This document shows, piece by piece, positions 18,393-28,287 of a stretch of 64,000 nt of DNA. Source of the DNA: Bacilli bacterium (lineage in GTDB: Bacteria > Bacillota_I > Bacilli_A > RFN20 > CAG-826); NCBI GenBank assembly GCA_024399115.1, contig JAKSHZ010000002.1, forward strand, positions 100,868 through 164,867. The letters run 5' to 3'. Positions within the stretch are counted from its first letter, which is position 1; each line of letters starts with the position of its first letter. The notes beneath the pieces were generated by a model. The model had not been told where the DNA came from and ran no database searches. It saw only the letters and a list, made by a program, of their open reading frames with translations. The translations under genes and the position numbers were made by a program.

Positions 18393-21300
18393 ATGAAAAA
18401 GAACGCAGCGAAGTTCCTTCCGTTGTTATTACCTTTAGGAATTATTGGCCTTACACCAAAGACTAATGGTGTTTTTGCTGAGCGTTCTGTTTTTAACCAA
18501 GATAACATCATCATTGATGACACATTCGAGTCAGGAAGAATTGTCATAACTGATGGACCAGATGACTATACTGAATTTTTTGCACTTATTAATAATGTCG
18601 TAGTTGAACCTACATCAGAAAATGAGAGAAGCGCAATTCATATCATAAATAATAGTAATAAACCTGTATTTGCACACCTTCAATTTAGTGGGGATGTCAC
18701 TTTAATTTCGGATACCGGATGTTCTCCAATTACTGTAACAAGTAATAATGGGGGCGCTGTATTTGTGTTTCTTGAAGTAGCTGAAAGCGCAGTAAGTTCA
18801 TTTATTAATTTTACTGCAAACGTGGATATGACATCAGATGCCGTTACAGCTATTGATTTTCAACAAAATTTTGCTAGCGGAAGTACTTATACATACGGAG
18901 CTTACTTCAATAATTCATACACTACCGAATATCCTGCAGATGGATATCGTTTAAATGAGGTTATGTTTGATGGAGGAAATCCTTCAATATCTTTTAATCT
19001 TTATTCTGCTTATGGGCAAGAATTATCTAATTATCAATATGATACCAATTGCTATATGCAAACTACGGTAGGTACATACATAGATTACGACCAAAGATAC
19101 AGCATACTTTCAGAAGTAACATACGAAGAAAACCATTGCTGGGAAACTGAAATTATTTCTGACGAATGCGGATTACCAGGTTTGCAAAAACGTACTTGTT
19201 CAGTCTGTAATTTAAGTGAAGAAATTGAAACCCCTGCAAGAGAGCATGATTGGAGTGAGTGGAAAATTGTTAATCCAGAAACCTGTACAGAAGATGGACT
19301 GAAAGAAAGAACATGTTTAATGTGCCAAGAAAAGGAAACAGCAGTTATTCCTCATTTCGAAGATCACGATTGGTATATAACAAACGATCCTATTCCAAAT
19401 TGTTTAGAAGGCGGTATTTATGATTATAGATGTTCCCGTTGTGGCGAAACATATAGTGAATATAGACCTGCTTTCGAGAGTCATGAATTTGGCGAATGGG
19501 AAATTAATGAAGAATCCACTTGTGAACATCCAGGTACACAAGTAAGGATTTGTGATAGATGTGGTGATATTGAAACCCAAGAAATTCCTCAGTTGTCACA
19601 CAATATGGAATTAATTTATAGTGAGGTGACAAATTGTCTTTCTGGTGGAACAGAGGTTTATAGATGTTCTATTTGTTTACACGAAGAGACTACAAGTGTA
19701 AATCCTAAAGACCATGAGTTTGGTGATTGGGAAATTGGAGAAGAAGCTGCTTGTGATAAAGAAGGTTTCAAAGTTAGAGTTTGTACAGTTTGTGGCGAGA
19801 GAGAAACAGCAGAAATACCAACCCTTCCACATAACTGGGGTGAATGGGAAATTGTAAAAAACTCAACATGTAGTGAAACAGGTACTAGACAAAGAATTTG
19901 TTTACAATGTAACGCTATGGATACAGAAGAAATCCCTATGTCTGACCACGATTGGCAGATGTACATGGTTTCATCAAACCCAACATGTACTGAAGGTGGA
20001 ACTGAAGTTTATAAATGTAGATCATGTGGCGAAGAAAAAACAGAGGCTACAAATCCTATTCCAGATGCTCATAGTTTTGGCGAATGGGAAATAACTGTTC
20101 CTGCTAGTTGCCAAGAAGTGGGAATTAAAGAAAGAATATGTCTTTATTGTGGATATTCTGAGCAAGATGAAATCCCTATGATTGACCATGAATGGATAAA
20201 AAATGATGAAATAACAGGAACTTGTGTTGAAGGCGGCGCAATCGAATATATTTGTAAGAATTGTGATGAGACTAAGGTAGAAGATTCTCCTTTAGACCCA
20301 AATAATCACGAATGGGGTGAATGGGTTATAACTCAAGAAGGCAATTGTATTACTAAATCTATTTCAGAAAGAACATGTAATCAATGTGGTGAAACTGAAA
20401 CTAAAGAAGGCGAAGTTGCTGGCCACTCATACAGTTTTGAACAAATTGGTGAGGCTACATGTATAACTCCAGCAGGTGGCCATCTTGTATGTACAGTTTG
20501 TGGTGATGTTATAGAAGCACCAGGTGAATTTGAATATGACGATAGTAACCACGAAGGTGTTAGAAAATTAGTTGTTGATGTTGCTGCAACCACTGAACAC
20601 GATGGTAAAGGTCATTTTGAGTGGTCTTGTTGTGGACTTATTGATGAAGAAATCGTTATTAATAAATTAACTCCTGAGGCTTCTAAGGATGTCGTTAGTG
20701 ACATTATTGGTATTAATACTGAAAAAGATCCAGACGAACCAGTTACAGATCCAACTCCAATTGAAGAAGCTATCGAATCTATTAAAGAAGAAACTCTTTT
20801 AGAGGTTGCGGAAGAAGTTAACCAAACATTTGAAATCATCGCTAACTTAACAGGCATCACTGAAGAAACAAAAAAAGAGTATATTGAAACAGTTGTAGCT
20901 GCTACTGAAAGTGCTGTTATTGCTGGTGCTAAATTGGATAATGTTGTTGAAGAAGCTGAGAAGATTGTAGAAAAACTTCCAGAAAATATAACAATCGATA
21001 TCGGCGATAAGTTAGCAAGATTCTATCAAATGCAGTTTGATTTAATTTTAGGAAAAATTACTGATCCAAATAAGTCGAATCCTCAATCCGCAGTTAACAA
21101 AGCTAATGAGTCTACTGGTGGTATCGACTATACAGAAGGCGCTGATGTTTATAAAAAGGTCGGCGAATTTATTGACGATACGGTTGGCAAAATGACAGAT
21201 GCTGCATCATTAGTTAGACAATGTTCTATGGAAAAAGTCTCAGCTGCTGTTAACGATTATATTGATATCATCTCAGTTAAATCATTTAGAAGTTTCGACA

Positions 21301-21905
21301 AACAAGCAGCTGATTTAGAATTTGCTGACAACGCATACAAAGCTATCTTAATTAATATGCAAGAACAGACAATCGCAAATTTAGATGCCTCATATAGTGA
21401 GTTGTCTTCTTCATTAAGTGGAAAAGCTTTAGAAGATTTAAAAGAAGAATACGATGCTCAAAAGGCAATCTGCGAAGATCTTGAAGAGTTCGAAATTTTT
21501 GTTGTCGAAATTATGAGACAAAAATGCAACTCAATTTTAAATGAGAAATATTCCAACAACTTACTTACTTTCGAAGATTATTCATCTTTATACATCGGGG
21601 AAACTGATGCCGAATTCGAAAGTTTCAAAACAACATATAAAAACATTTTCTATTGCTGGGCATTAGGTGATGCTGCTGAGTCATATGGTTTCACTAATTC
21701 ATACAACATTACTCTACAAGAATTAACTGATGCAGCAATTACTAATACATCATTACAAAAGAAAAAATTGGACTTATCAGAAGGATTAACTAGTACAGAA
21801 ATCGTTGTAATCTCTGTTTTAGGTGGATCTGCTGCTGTTTCTTTTGGTGCGTTAGCATTCTTAAAGATCGCTAAGAAAAGAAAGGAGACTATTGTTAGAT
21901 TATGA
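18393..21905 (+). CDS. Large secreted Cys-repeat surface protein
   Basis: 1170 residues. The N-terminus is a signal peptide (KKNAAKFLPLLLPLGIIGL). Residues ~30-240 form a beta-rich domain. Residues ~247-740 hold about 12 tandem repeats of ~39 residues with consensus H-x-W/F-G-E-W ... C ... G ... R-x-C-x-x-C-G-x-x-E-T-x-x-I-P. Two subtypes largely alternate: one with GEW, one with C-x-x-G-G and Y/R-x-C. The remaining part is Glu/Lys-rich helical, and residues ~1135-1158 are a membrane span followed by KKRKET, so the protein is anchored at its C-terminus without LPxTG. Each repeat has about three Cys (CxxC plus one), which could bind zinc or form disulfides. It ends with TGA inside an ATGA overlap with the next gene. 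Function unknown; an envelope adhesin or structural role is inferred. Confidence 0.8.
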   Translation: MKKNAAKFLPLLLPLGIIGLTPKTNGVFAERSVFNQDNIIIDDTFESGRIVITDGPDDYTEFFALINNVVVEPTSENERSAIHIINNSNKPVFAHLQFSGDVTLISDTGCSPITVTSNNGGAVFVFLEVAESAVSSFINFTANVDMTSDAVTAIDFQQNFASGSTYTYGAYFNNSYTTEYPADGYRLNEVMFDGGNPSISFNLYSAYGQELSNYQYDTNCYMQTTVGTYIDYDQRYSILSEVTYEENHCWETEIISDECGLPGLQKRTCSVCNLSEEIETPAREHDWSEWKIVNPETCTEDGLKERTCLMCQEKETAVIPHFEDHDWYITNDPIPNCLEGGIYDYRCSRCGETYSEYRPAFESHEFGEWEINEESTCEHPGTQVRICDRCGDIETQEIPQLSHNMELIYSEVTNCLSGGTEVYRCSICLHEETTSVNPKDHEFGDWEIGEEAACDKEGFKVRVCTVCGERETAEIPTLPHNWGEWEIVKNSTCSETGTRQRICLQCNAMDTEEIPMSDHDWQMYMVSSNPTCTEGGTEVYKCRSCGEEKTEATNPIPDAHSFGEWEITVPASCQEVGIKERICLYCGYSEQDEIPMIDHEWIKNDEITGTCVEGGAIEYICKNCDETKVEDSPLDPNNHEWGEWVITQEGNCITKSISERTCNQCGETETKEGEVAGHSYSFEQIGEATCITPAGGHLVCTVCGDVIEAPGEFEYDDSNHEGVRKLVVDVAATTEHDGKGHFEWSCCGLIDEEIVINKLTPEASKDVVSDIIGINTEKDPDEPVTDPTPIEEAIESIKEETLLEVAEEVNQTFEIIANLTGITEETKKEYIETVVAATESAVIAGAKLDNVVEEAEKIVEKLPENITIDIGDKLARFYQMQFDLILGKITDPNKSNPQSAVNKANESTGGIDYTEGADVYKKVGEFIDDTVGKMTDAASLVRQCSMEKVSAAVNDYIDIISVKSFRSFDKQAADLEFADNAYKAILINMQEQTIANLDASYSELSSSLSGKALEDLKEEYDAQKAICEDLEEFEIFVVEIMRQKCNSILNEKYSNNLLTFEDYSSLYIGETDAEFESFKTTYKNIFYCWALGDAAESYGFTNSYNITLQELTDAAITNTSLQKKKLDLSEGLTSTEIVVISVLGGSAAVSFGALAFLKIAKKRKETIVRL
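19131..20520 (+). repeat. About 12 tandem ~117-base repeats encoding Cys modules
   Basis: Diverged in-frame repeats coding the ~39-residue C...CxxC modules of the surface protein. Alternation of the GEW-type and EGG-type modules runs A-B-A-B-A-A-B-A-B-A through the middle. Confidence 0.8.
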
Positions 21906-22783
21906 GTGATATAAAAAATCAAATCTCTTCTGAAGCAGTTTCCTATAATGAAACCAAGAGAATTAACGAGTACGAAAGATATTCTGAAGTAACTCCAGTA
22001 GGAGAAAACTATTTTGCTTCAGAGGATAATCGTGCCGCAGAAGAAAAGCGTCAATCTGCTCAATTAAATAGAGCTAAATTAATGAAGATTTTAACCGGCT
22101 CATTTGTCACAGCAGGTGCTGCAGCTGCATTCGGTGTTACTACATTAATTAATGTCAGCATGTCAGCAGAATTTGGTGAAGCTTCATATCAAGATGGACA
22201 TATTACATACGCAATTAATGTAAAAGACATGTCCGACAAAGAATCTTTATTCTTACATTTCAAAGACGGAAATAAAGAAATCGAAGTAATTGATTTAAGC
22301 GAACAAGCACTTAACTCTGAAGACGGTGTTATCTCTGGTGAAATTGTTTTTACAACAGATATGCTTGATAGTGTTAATTCAAGAATCAATGATAAAAATA
22401 CTCATGTAACTTTCAACTTAACATTAACTGGAAAAGTTGGATTAAGTGTTGAAAGAACATTTGATAATTACGCTGTTCAGTTCTACCACGCTGAGAGCGA
22501 ATTTAAAGAAATTCAAGGCGAATGCCACTGTGGTATCGATGGTTATTATTACTTTAACCTTGTTTATTATGACGACTATGGAGTTTTCAGAAACTTCACT
22601 GCATATATCGAAGATGACAAAGGCAATGTGTCAAATTGCGTAGAGTTAGATGACACAAATGCACATGATCAACACAGAATTTCAGTTGTTGATATGAAAT
22701 CTTCAAAATGTAAACTTGTTGTTTCTTATTCTGTAGAAGGGGAAACAGAAGCAAGAAAAGTCGTAACAGATATCAATCTATAA
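21902..22783 (+). CDS. Single-span membrane protein, unknown function
   Basis: 293 residues with a type II topology: a charged cytosolic N-terminus of ~60 residues, one membrane span (MKILTGSFVTAGAAAAFGVTTLI, ~60-82), then an external beta-rich region of ~205 residues that resembles tandem immunoglobulin/fibronectin-like folds. A CHCG pair lies in the second half. The ATG overlaps the stop of the Cys-repeat protein (ATGA), so the two are translationally coupled and probably act together at the cell surface. I do not recognise a family. Confidence 0.7.
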   Translation: MSDIKNQISSEAVSYNETKRINEYERYSEVTPVGENYFASEDNRAAEEKRQSAQLNRAKLMKILTGSFVTAGAAAAFGVTTLINVSMSAEFGEASYQDGHITYAINVKDMSDKESLFLHFKDGNKEIEVIDLSEQALNSEDGVISGEIVFTTDMLDSVNSRINDKNTHVTFNLTLTGKVGLSVERTFDNYAVQFYHAESEFKEIQGECHCGIDGYYYFNLVYYDDYGVFRNFTAYIEDDKGNVSNCVELDDTNAHDQHRISVVDMKSSKCKLVVSYSVEGETEARKVVTDINL

Positions 22784-22794
22784 GGAGTTATGGT

Positions 22795-23823
22795 ATGGAA
22801 AAGAAATCAAAATCAAAGTTGGTGAGTAACATTATATTCATCGCCATCTACGTAATCATTATTGCTTTCTTAGTTATCGTAGCAGCAAGAAAATCAATCT
22901 TCGCTGCAGATTCATTCTTCTACAACATCTACGAAGAAGAAGTTGCTACAGAAACATCAGTAAGATTCGTGAAAACTGCAGTTATCGTACTTGCATGTTG
23001 GTTAGTTAACCAAGCAGGTAAGTGGGTTGCTGTATTAGGTACAAAAATTAATAACAACACAGCAAAAACTTCATTGTTATTAATTGGTAACATCGCTAAA
23101 TACTTAGCTTTAGTATTTATCCTCTTATTAACATTAGCTGCATGGGGAATTGATACAACTGCTATTGTTACTGGTGCTGGAGTCTTAACATTAGTTATTT
23201 CTCTTGGATGTCAACAAATGGTAAGTGATATCGTTGCTGGTATCTTCATGTTATTTGAAGGTGATATCAAGGTTGGTGATGTTGTTGTTGTTAATGGTTG
23301 GAGAGGTACAGTTCAACAAATCGGTTTAAGAAGAACTAGAATCGAAGATGCTGCTGGTAACATTAACGTTATTAACAACTCTTCAATTTCTAACATTATT
23401 AACAACACACAAGATTTATCAGTTGCTATCTGCGATGTCGGTATTGAATATAACGAATCAATCGAAAGAGTTGAAAAAATCTTGGCTGAAGCATTCCCAC
23501 AAATTAAGAATGACTTACCTGCAATTGTTAAAGGTCCTTACTATAAAGGTGTTGCAGAATTAGGTGCATCTTCAGTTGTTATTAGAATCATCGCTCAAGT
23601 TAAAGAAGAAGATTTATATCAAACTCAAAGAGATTTAAATAGAGCTATTAAGATTTTATTCGATAAGAATAATGTCAACATTCCATTCGATCAAGTCGTT
23701 CTCAATTATCGTGAGGAAGAAAAACTCGGAAGAGTTAGCGCTTCAGATAAGAAAAAAGCACAAGAATTCGTTGATCAACAAAAGGTTGCTTCTAAAGCAT
23801 TCGATGATGTTGATCTCAAATAA
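22795..23823 (+). CDS. MscS family mechanosensitive channel
   Basis: 342 residues. Small-conductance channels of this family open under membrane tension and release solutes on hypo-osmotic shock. Hydrophobic segments lie near residues 8-28, 60-80, 98-120 and 123-145; the last is the pore helix, leading into LGCQQMVSDIVAGIFMLFEGDIKVGD, the MscS signature. The soluble beta domain (VVVNGWRGTVQQIGLRRTRIED) and the C-terminal alpha/beta domain follow. AAGGAG lies 7 bases before ATG 22795. It sits 11 bases after the membrane-protein gene and 23 before the aquaporin gene, suggesting one osmotic-response transcript. Confidence 0.93.
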   Translation: MEKKSKSKLVSNIIFIAIYVIIIAFLVIVAARKSIFAADSFFYNIYEEEVATETSVRFVKTAVIVLACWLVNQAGKWVAVLGTKINNNTAKTSLLLIGNIAKYLALVFILLLTLAAWGIDTTAIVTGAGVLTLVISLGCQQMVSDIVAGIFMLFEGDIKVGDVVVVNGWRGTVQQIGLRRTRIEDAAGNINVINNSSISNIINNTQDLSVAICDVGIEYNESIERVEKILAEAFPQIKNDLPAIVKGPYYKGVAELGASSVVIRIIAQVKEEDLYQTQRDLNRAIKILFDKNNVNIPFDQVVLNYREEEKLGRVSASDKKKAQEFVDQQKVASKAFDDVDLK

Positions 23824-23846
23824 TTTTTAGGAAAGGAGGATGGAGT

Positions 23847-24581
23847 ATGAAAAACATTAAAGCATACATTGCTGAAGCTATCGGAACTTTCGTATTAGTT
23901 TTCTTTGCTTGTGGTGTTGCAGCTTTAACAGGTGGTAGTTTAGTACCTACATCATTAGCATTCGGTTTTGTTATCTTTGCTATGGCTTATTCTGTTGGTG
24001 AAATTTCTGGATGTCACATTAACCCAGCTGTTTCATTAGGCTGCTTAATGACAAAGAGAATGTCTGTTAAAGATTTCTGTGGTTACATCGTTGGTCAATT
24101 AGTCGGTGGTATCGTTGGTGCTATCGCTGTTTTCGGTATTATGAAAATGGCTGGTGTTACTAATGTTGTTGGTTCAGTTTTACCTGCTGAAATCAATTAC
24201 GCTACTGCTGCAAGTAACTTTGTTATTGGTGGTGATTTAACTGCTGGTGCTATTATCGCATCATTATTAACAGAAATCGTTTTAACATGTGTATTCGTAT
24301 ACGTTATTTTAAACGTTACAGATGGCAAAAACAGTGCTGGTAAATATGCTGGTGTCATCATCGGTGTTACATTAATTCTTGTCCACTTATTAGGCATTGG
24401 CTTAACAGGTACATCAGTTAACCCTGCAAGAAGTATTGCTACTGCAGTTGGTAACGCTATCTTCGGTGGCAAAGCTGACGCATTAGCTCAAGTTTGGATG
24501 TTCATCGTTGGACCTATGGCAGGTGCTGCTTGTGCTGCAGTCCTTTACAACGTCTTACACGCTAAAAAAGTTTCAGAATAA
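23847..24581 (+). CDS. MIP family channel (aquaporin type)
   Basis: 244 residues, six membrane segments and two half-helices with the NPA motifs NPAVSLG and NPARSIA. After the second motif comes Arg-Ser rather than the Arg-Asp usual in glycerol facilitators, so a water-selective AqpZ-like channel is favoured. GGAAAGGAGGATGG gives a strong ribosome site. The gene follows mscS in the same direction, and a terminator ends the unit. Confidence 0.93.
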   Translation: MKNIKAYIAEAIGTFVLVFFACGVAALTGGSLVPTSLAFGFVIFAMAYSVGEISGCHINPAVSLGCLMTKRMSVKDFCGYIVGQLVGGIVGAIAVFGIMKMAGVTNVVGSVLPAEINYATAASNFVIGGDLTAGAIIASLLTEIVLTCVFVYVILNVTDGKNSAGKYAGVIIGVTLILVHLLGIGLTGTSVNPARSIATAVGNAIFGGKADALAQVWMFIVGPMAGAACAAVLYNVLHAKKVSE

Positions 24582-24600
24582 TTCCTTATTCAAAATAAAT

Positions 24601-24630
24601 AAAGAAGCAATCGTCGTGATTGCTTCTTTT
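24601..24630. terminator. Bidirectional terminator between aquaporin gene and typA
   Basis: Perfect 12-bp stem AAAGAAGCAATC/GATTGCTTCTTT with loop GTCGT, followed by T. It serves both convergent genes. Confidence 0.88.
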
Positions 24631-24636
24631 AATTTT

Positions 24637-26466
24637 CTATTGAACGATGTCGCCTCTTTTAACGTGTGAATCGTATTTCTTACGTTCAACAGTATTTAAG
24701 ATTTTCTTTCTAATTCTGAATGTTGCCGGTGTAATTTCAACTAATTCATCAGTGTTGATGTAGTCTAAGCAAGCTTCTAATGACATTCTTCTTGGAGTTT
24801 TAAGAACGACTGTATTGTCCTTATTTGAAGAACGCATGTTAGTTAATTCTTTCTTAAGAACAGCATTGACTGCTAAGTCGATATCGTATTTATTTTCGCC
24901 GATAACCATTCCTTCATAGACTTGGTCGCCTGGAAGAATGAACATTGTTCCTCTTTCTTCAACGTGTTGAATTGCGTATGGAGTAGCTTGTCCTGATTCA
25001 GTTGCGACAAGAACACCAACTGATCTTTCGCCAATTTGACCACTCATCATTGGACGGTATTCCTTGAATGTGTGGTTAATAATGCCATAACCTTTTGTAA
25101 GAGTCATGAAGTTACTTGTGAAACCTAATAATCCTCTTGAAGGAATTACATAGCTTAAAATGGTTGTTTCACGAGTATCCATATTTATTAATTCAGCGTT
25201 TCTTGTACCAAGAGTTGTCATGATATCACCAACGTAATCATTTGGAACATCGATTAATAAATCTTCGTATGGTTCACATTTAACGCCATCGATTTCTTTA
25301 ATGATGACTTGTGGTTTACTAACTTCGAGTTCGAAACCTTCACGTCTCATGTTTTCAATTAAGATACCGAGGTGTAATTCGCCTCTACCTGAGACAACCC
25401 ATGCTTCTTTATTTTCTAATCTCTTAACTTTAAGAGCGACGTCTCTTTGAGTTTCTCTATAGAGTCTATCTTGGATGTGTCTTGCAGTTAAGAACTTACC
25501 ATCTTGTCCGGCAAATGGAGATGAGTTAGTACCGAAAGTCATTTGAAGTGTTGGTTCATCAAGTTTAATTAATGGAAGTGGGTCTGGTTTATTAAACTCA
25601 CAGATTGTTTCACCAACGTTAATGTCTGCTAAACCTGCAACTGCAACGATTTCACCTGCAGAAGCTGAGCTAACTTCAACTCTTTTGAGACCTTGGAAAC
25701 CAAATAACTTCATAACTCTGAAATTAGTTGTTGTTCCATCTAATCTTGAGACTGTTACTGTATCGTTAACGTGGATTGTACCTCTTTTGATAGTACCAAT
25801 ACCGATTCTACCAACGAAGTCGTTATAGTCTAATAATGAAACTTGTAATTGTAATGATCCATCGACAGTTACTTTTGGTTCGTCTACTTCTTTAATAAGC
25901 ATATCTAAGACGCAATCCATACCAGGAACTTGAGTATCTGGATTAGCTTGTAATGATGATGTGCCTTTTAATGCTGAAGTGAAGACTACAGGGAATTCAA
26001 GGAAGTCATCTGGAGCTCCTAATTCGATAAATAATTCGAGAACTTCATCAAGAGTTCTTTCGATATTGATGTTAGGTCTATCAACTTTATTGATACAAAC
26101 GATTGGTTTAACGTGTGCTTGAAGAGCTTTCTTTAAAACGAAACGTGTTTGAGGCATAGTTCCTTCGAAAGCATCGACTAAGAGTAAGCAACCATCAACC
26201 ATGTTCATGATTCTTTCGACTTCTCCACCAAAGTCAGCGTGACCTGGAGTATCTAAAATATTAATTTTTGTGTCTTTATAGAAAACTGAAGTTGTTTTAG
26301 CAAGGATTGTGATACCTCTTTCTTTTTCGATATCGTTATTATCCATTACTCTATCAGTGATTTCTTCGTTATCTCTGAATGCGCCGCCAGTTTTAAGTAA
26401 TTCATTGACCAAGGTGGTCTTACCATGATCGACGTGAGCAATAATCGCAATGTTTCTTATATTCAT
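24637..26466 (-). CDS. typA: Translational GTPase TypA/BipA
   Basis: Ribosome-binding GTPase related to EF-G, involved in ribosome assembly and stress adaptation. 609 residues, typical length. G1 AHVDHGKTTL, switch II DTPGHADFGGEVERIM, G4 NKVDRP, then beta-barrel domain II, the EF-G-like domains III and V, and the TypA-specific C-terminal domain (VLVATESGQATPYAIQHVEERG). AAGGAGG stands before the start. It lies downstream of rsmI on the minus strand, separated by an AT-rich hairpin. Confidence 0.97.
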   Translation of the reverse strand: MNIRNIAIIAHVDHGKTTLVNELLKTGGAFRDNEEITDRVMDNNDIEKERGITILAKTTSVFYKDTKINILDTPGHADFGGEVERIMNMVDGCLLLVDAFEGTMPQTRFVLKKALQAHVKPIVCINKVDRPNINIERTLDEVLELFIELGAPDDFLEFPVVFTSALKGTSSLQANPDTQVPGMDCVLDMLIKEVDEPKVTVDGSLQLQVSLLDYNDFVGRIGIGTIKRGTIHVNDTVTVSRLDGTTTNFRVMKLFGFQGLKRVEVSSASAGEIVAVAGLADINVGETICEFNKPDPLPLIKLDEPTLQMTFGTNSSPFAGQDGKFLTARHIQDRLYRETQRDVALKVKRLENKEAWVVSGRGELHLGILIENMRREGFELEVSKPQVIIKEIDGVKCEPYEDLLIDVPNDYVGDIMTTLGTRNAELINMDTRETTILSYVIPSRGLLGFTSNFMTLTKGYGIINHTFKEYRPMMSGQIGERSVGVLVATESGQATPYAIQHVEERGTMFILPGDQVYEGMVIGENKYDIDLAVNAVLKKELTNMRSSNKDNTVVLKTPRRMSLEACLDYINTDELVEITPATFRIRKKILNTVERKKYDSHVKRGDIVQ

Positions 26467-26532
26467 ATATAAAACCTCCTTATTAGGCCGCCAAATATAT
26501 TAAAAAAAACGAAAGAAAAAAACAATAAAAAA

Positions 26533-26557
26533 TAAGAAAAACTTAAAATTTTTCTTA
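26533..26557 (-). terminator. Possible AT-rich terminator after rsmI
   Basis: On the minus strand a 9-bp stem (TAAGAAAAA/TTTTTCTTA) is followed by a long T-rich run. Low stem stability leaves doubt. Confidence 0.5.
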
Positions 26558-26567
26558 CTTTCATTGT

Positions 26568-27407
26568 CTATTTCATCGTTAAGTCTTTGATTCTGTTTTT
26601 ATTAACTTTTAATTCTTGGCTAGTGATTTCAATAGATGCTTTTTTATCTACGCCTAAAGCTTTAAGTTCGTTTAAACGTTTTTTGATATCTTCGTCAGTA
26701 ACTTCTACTTCGTTTGTGTTACCTTCGATGATTACAACCATTTCACCTTTTAATGTTTCAGGATTAATAATGGATAATTCTTCGAGTGTGCCTCTGATAA
26801 ATTCCTCGTTTATCTTTGTTAACTCTCTTCCAATTACAGCATTTCTATTTCCGAAAACTTTAGCGAAAATTTTGATTGTTCTTTGTATACGATGGGGGCT
26901 TTCGTAAAAAATGAGTGTTTCTTTTCTATTTTTTAAAGTCTCTAATTCTATTGTCGCTTCATTATCTTTTGGAGAAATAAATCCATAGAAAGAGAATTGG
27001 CTAGTTGGAAGTCCAGATGATACTAAAGCGTTTAAGAACGCAGAGCTTCCGCAGATTGTTGAAACACTAATCCCAGCTTCAATAGCTTTTTTAGCAAGAA
27101 TATTTCCTGGATCAGAGATACATGGATAGCCTGCATCACTAACATATGCTACCTTATCACCTTTTAAGAGACGTTCGATTAAATAATCGGAGCTCATGCT
27201 TTCGTTATGTTCTCTTAAACTGCATAATTCTTTTTTAATGCCATAAAAACTTAATAATTTTTGAGTGTTTCTAGTGTCTTCACATCCAATAACGTCTACT
27301 TCTTTAATAATGTTAAGAGCGCGTTCTGAAAATTCTCCTAAATTACCAATAGGAGTTGCGACTAAATAAAGAACGTTATTGCCGTCAAAGCTTTTACTTC
27401 TTTTCAT
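26568..27407 (-). CDS. rsmI: 16S rRNA (cytidine-1402 2'-O)-methyltransferase
   Basis: SAM-dependent enzyme that methylates C1402 in the ribosomal decoding centre. Fold motifs: LYLVATPIGNLGEFSERAL, CEDTRNT, YVSDAGYPCISDPG and SSAFLNALVSSGLPTSQFSFYGF. I place the start at the ATG giving MKRSKSFDGNNVLYLVATP (280 codons with stop), not the open frame 30 codons further upstream, because that region is the ricT coding end. This start still overlaps ricT by 14 bases. It is the last gene of the dnaX-to-rsmI cluster, the same order as in Bacillus. Confidence 0.95.
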   Translation of the reverse strand: MKRSKSFDGNNVLYLVATPIGNLGEFSERALNIIKEVDVIGCEDTRNTQKLLSFYGIKKELCSLREHNESMSSDYLIERLLKGDKVAYVSDAGYPCISDPGNILAKKAIEAGISVSTICGSSAFLNALVSSGLPTSQFSFYGFISPKDNEATIELETLKNRKETLIFYESPHRIQRTIKIFAKVFGNRNAVIGRELTKINEEFIRGTLEELSIINPETLKGEMVVIIEGNTNEVEVTDEDIKKRLNELKALGVDKKASIEITSQELKVNKNRIKDLTMK

Positions 27408-28284
27408 TTTTCTTTTGTGGGTTGTTATCAGTTTTTCTCTTCCAATGAGTTTGTTCGATGAACTCTTTCTTTGGTAAGAATTTAACGTCTTCAGCATTTT
27501 CTACTTTAATAACATTAGAAATAATGTTGATGTTTGTAACAGTATATTCAATTTTGTCGATAAAGACTTTAGTGCCTAAATCTGGGAAACGTTGTCTAGC
27601 TTCAACATATGCATCGTCTTCATATTTTAAGCAACAGATGAGTTTGCCACAGTGTCCGCTTAACTTAGGAATGTTGATTGCTAACATTTGATTCTTTGCT
27701 CTTTGAATAGAGATACCATCAAATTCATTTAAGAATGTAGAGCAACATAATGTAAGACCACACGAACCAATACCACCTACTAATTTAGATTTATCTCTTG
27801 GACCGATTTGTCTTAATTCAATTCTAGTGTGTAATTTAACTGCTAATACTTTTAATAATTCTCTGAAATCTACTCTTGCATCAGCTACATATGAGAAGAT
27901 TACTTTAGATTTATCCAAAGTATATTCACAAGAAACTAATGTCATATCGAGTTTAAGTTTTTCGACTTCTGCTCTACAAATTTCGATTGCAAAAGCAGCG
28001 TCTTTAACATTAATTTCATGACATTTTACGTCAATATCATTAGCTTTTCTTAAAATAGGTTTCAATCCTATTTCGGATGAATAATTTTCGATTTCGAAAG
28101 GTCTTGTTGCGACAAAACCAAGCTCAGTACCTCTAACAGTACTAACTACGACCTTATCATCTATAGCTAAATCTAAATCTTTGTAACCAAAGAAATAAGC
28201 ACGTGAAGAATTTGTGAATTTAATTCCAATGTAGTGAGAATAGACGGAATTATCGATTTTTGGTTCTAAAAATTTATTTTCCAT
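27394..28284 (-). CDS. ricT: PSP1 domain protein RicT (YaaT)
   Basis: 296 residues. In Bacillus, RicT is part of the RicA-RicF-RicT complex that binds iron-sulfur clusters and helps RNase Y process mRNAs. Conserved Cys blocks GSCGLTLCC and GHCGKLICCLKYE supply cluster ligands. The C-terminus is Lys-rich. It lies between holB and rsmI, the classical place. RicA and RicF are not seen in this window. Confidence 0.92.
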   Translation of the reverse strand: MENKFLEPKIDNSVYSHYIGIKFTNSSRAYFFGYKDLDLAIDDKVVVSTVRGTELGFVATRPFEIENYSSEIGLKPILRKANDIDVKCHEINVKDAAFAIEICRAEVEKLKLDMTLVSCEYTLDKSKVIFSYVADARVDFRELLKVLAVKLHTRIELRQIGPRDKSKLVGGIGSCGLTLCCSTFLNEFDGISIQRAKNQMLAINIPKLSGHCGKLICCLKYEDDAYVEARQRFPDLGTKVFIDKIEYTVTNINIISNVIKVENAEDVKFLPKKEFIEQTHWKRKTDNNPQKKNEKK

Positions 28285-28287
28285 TTT

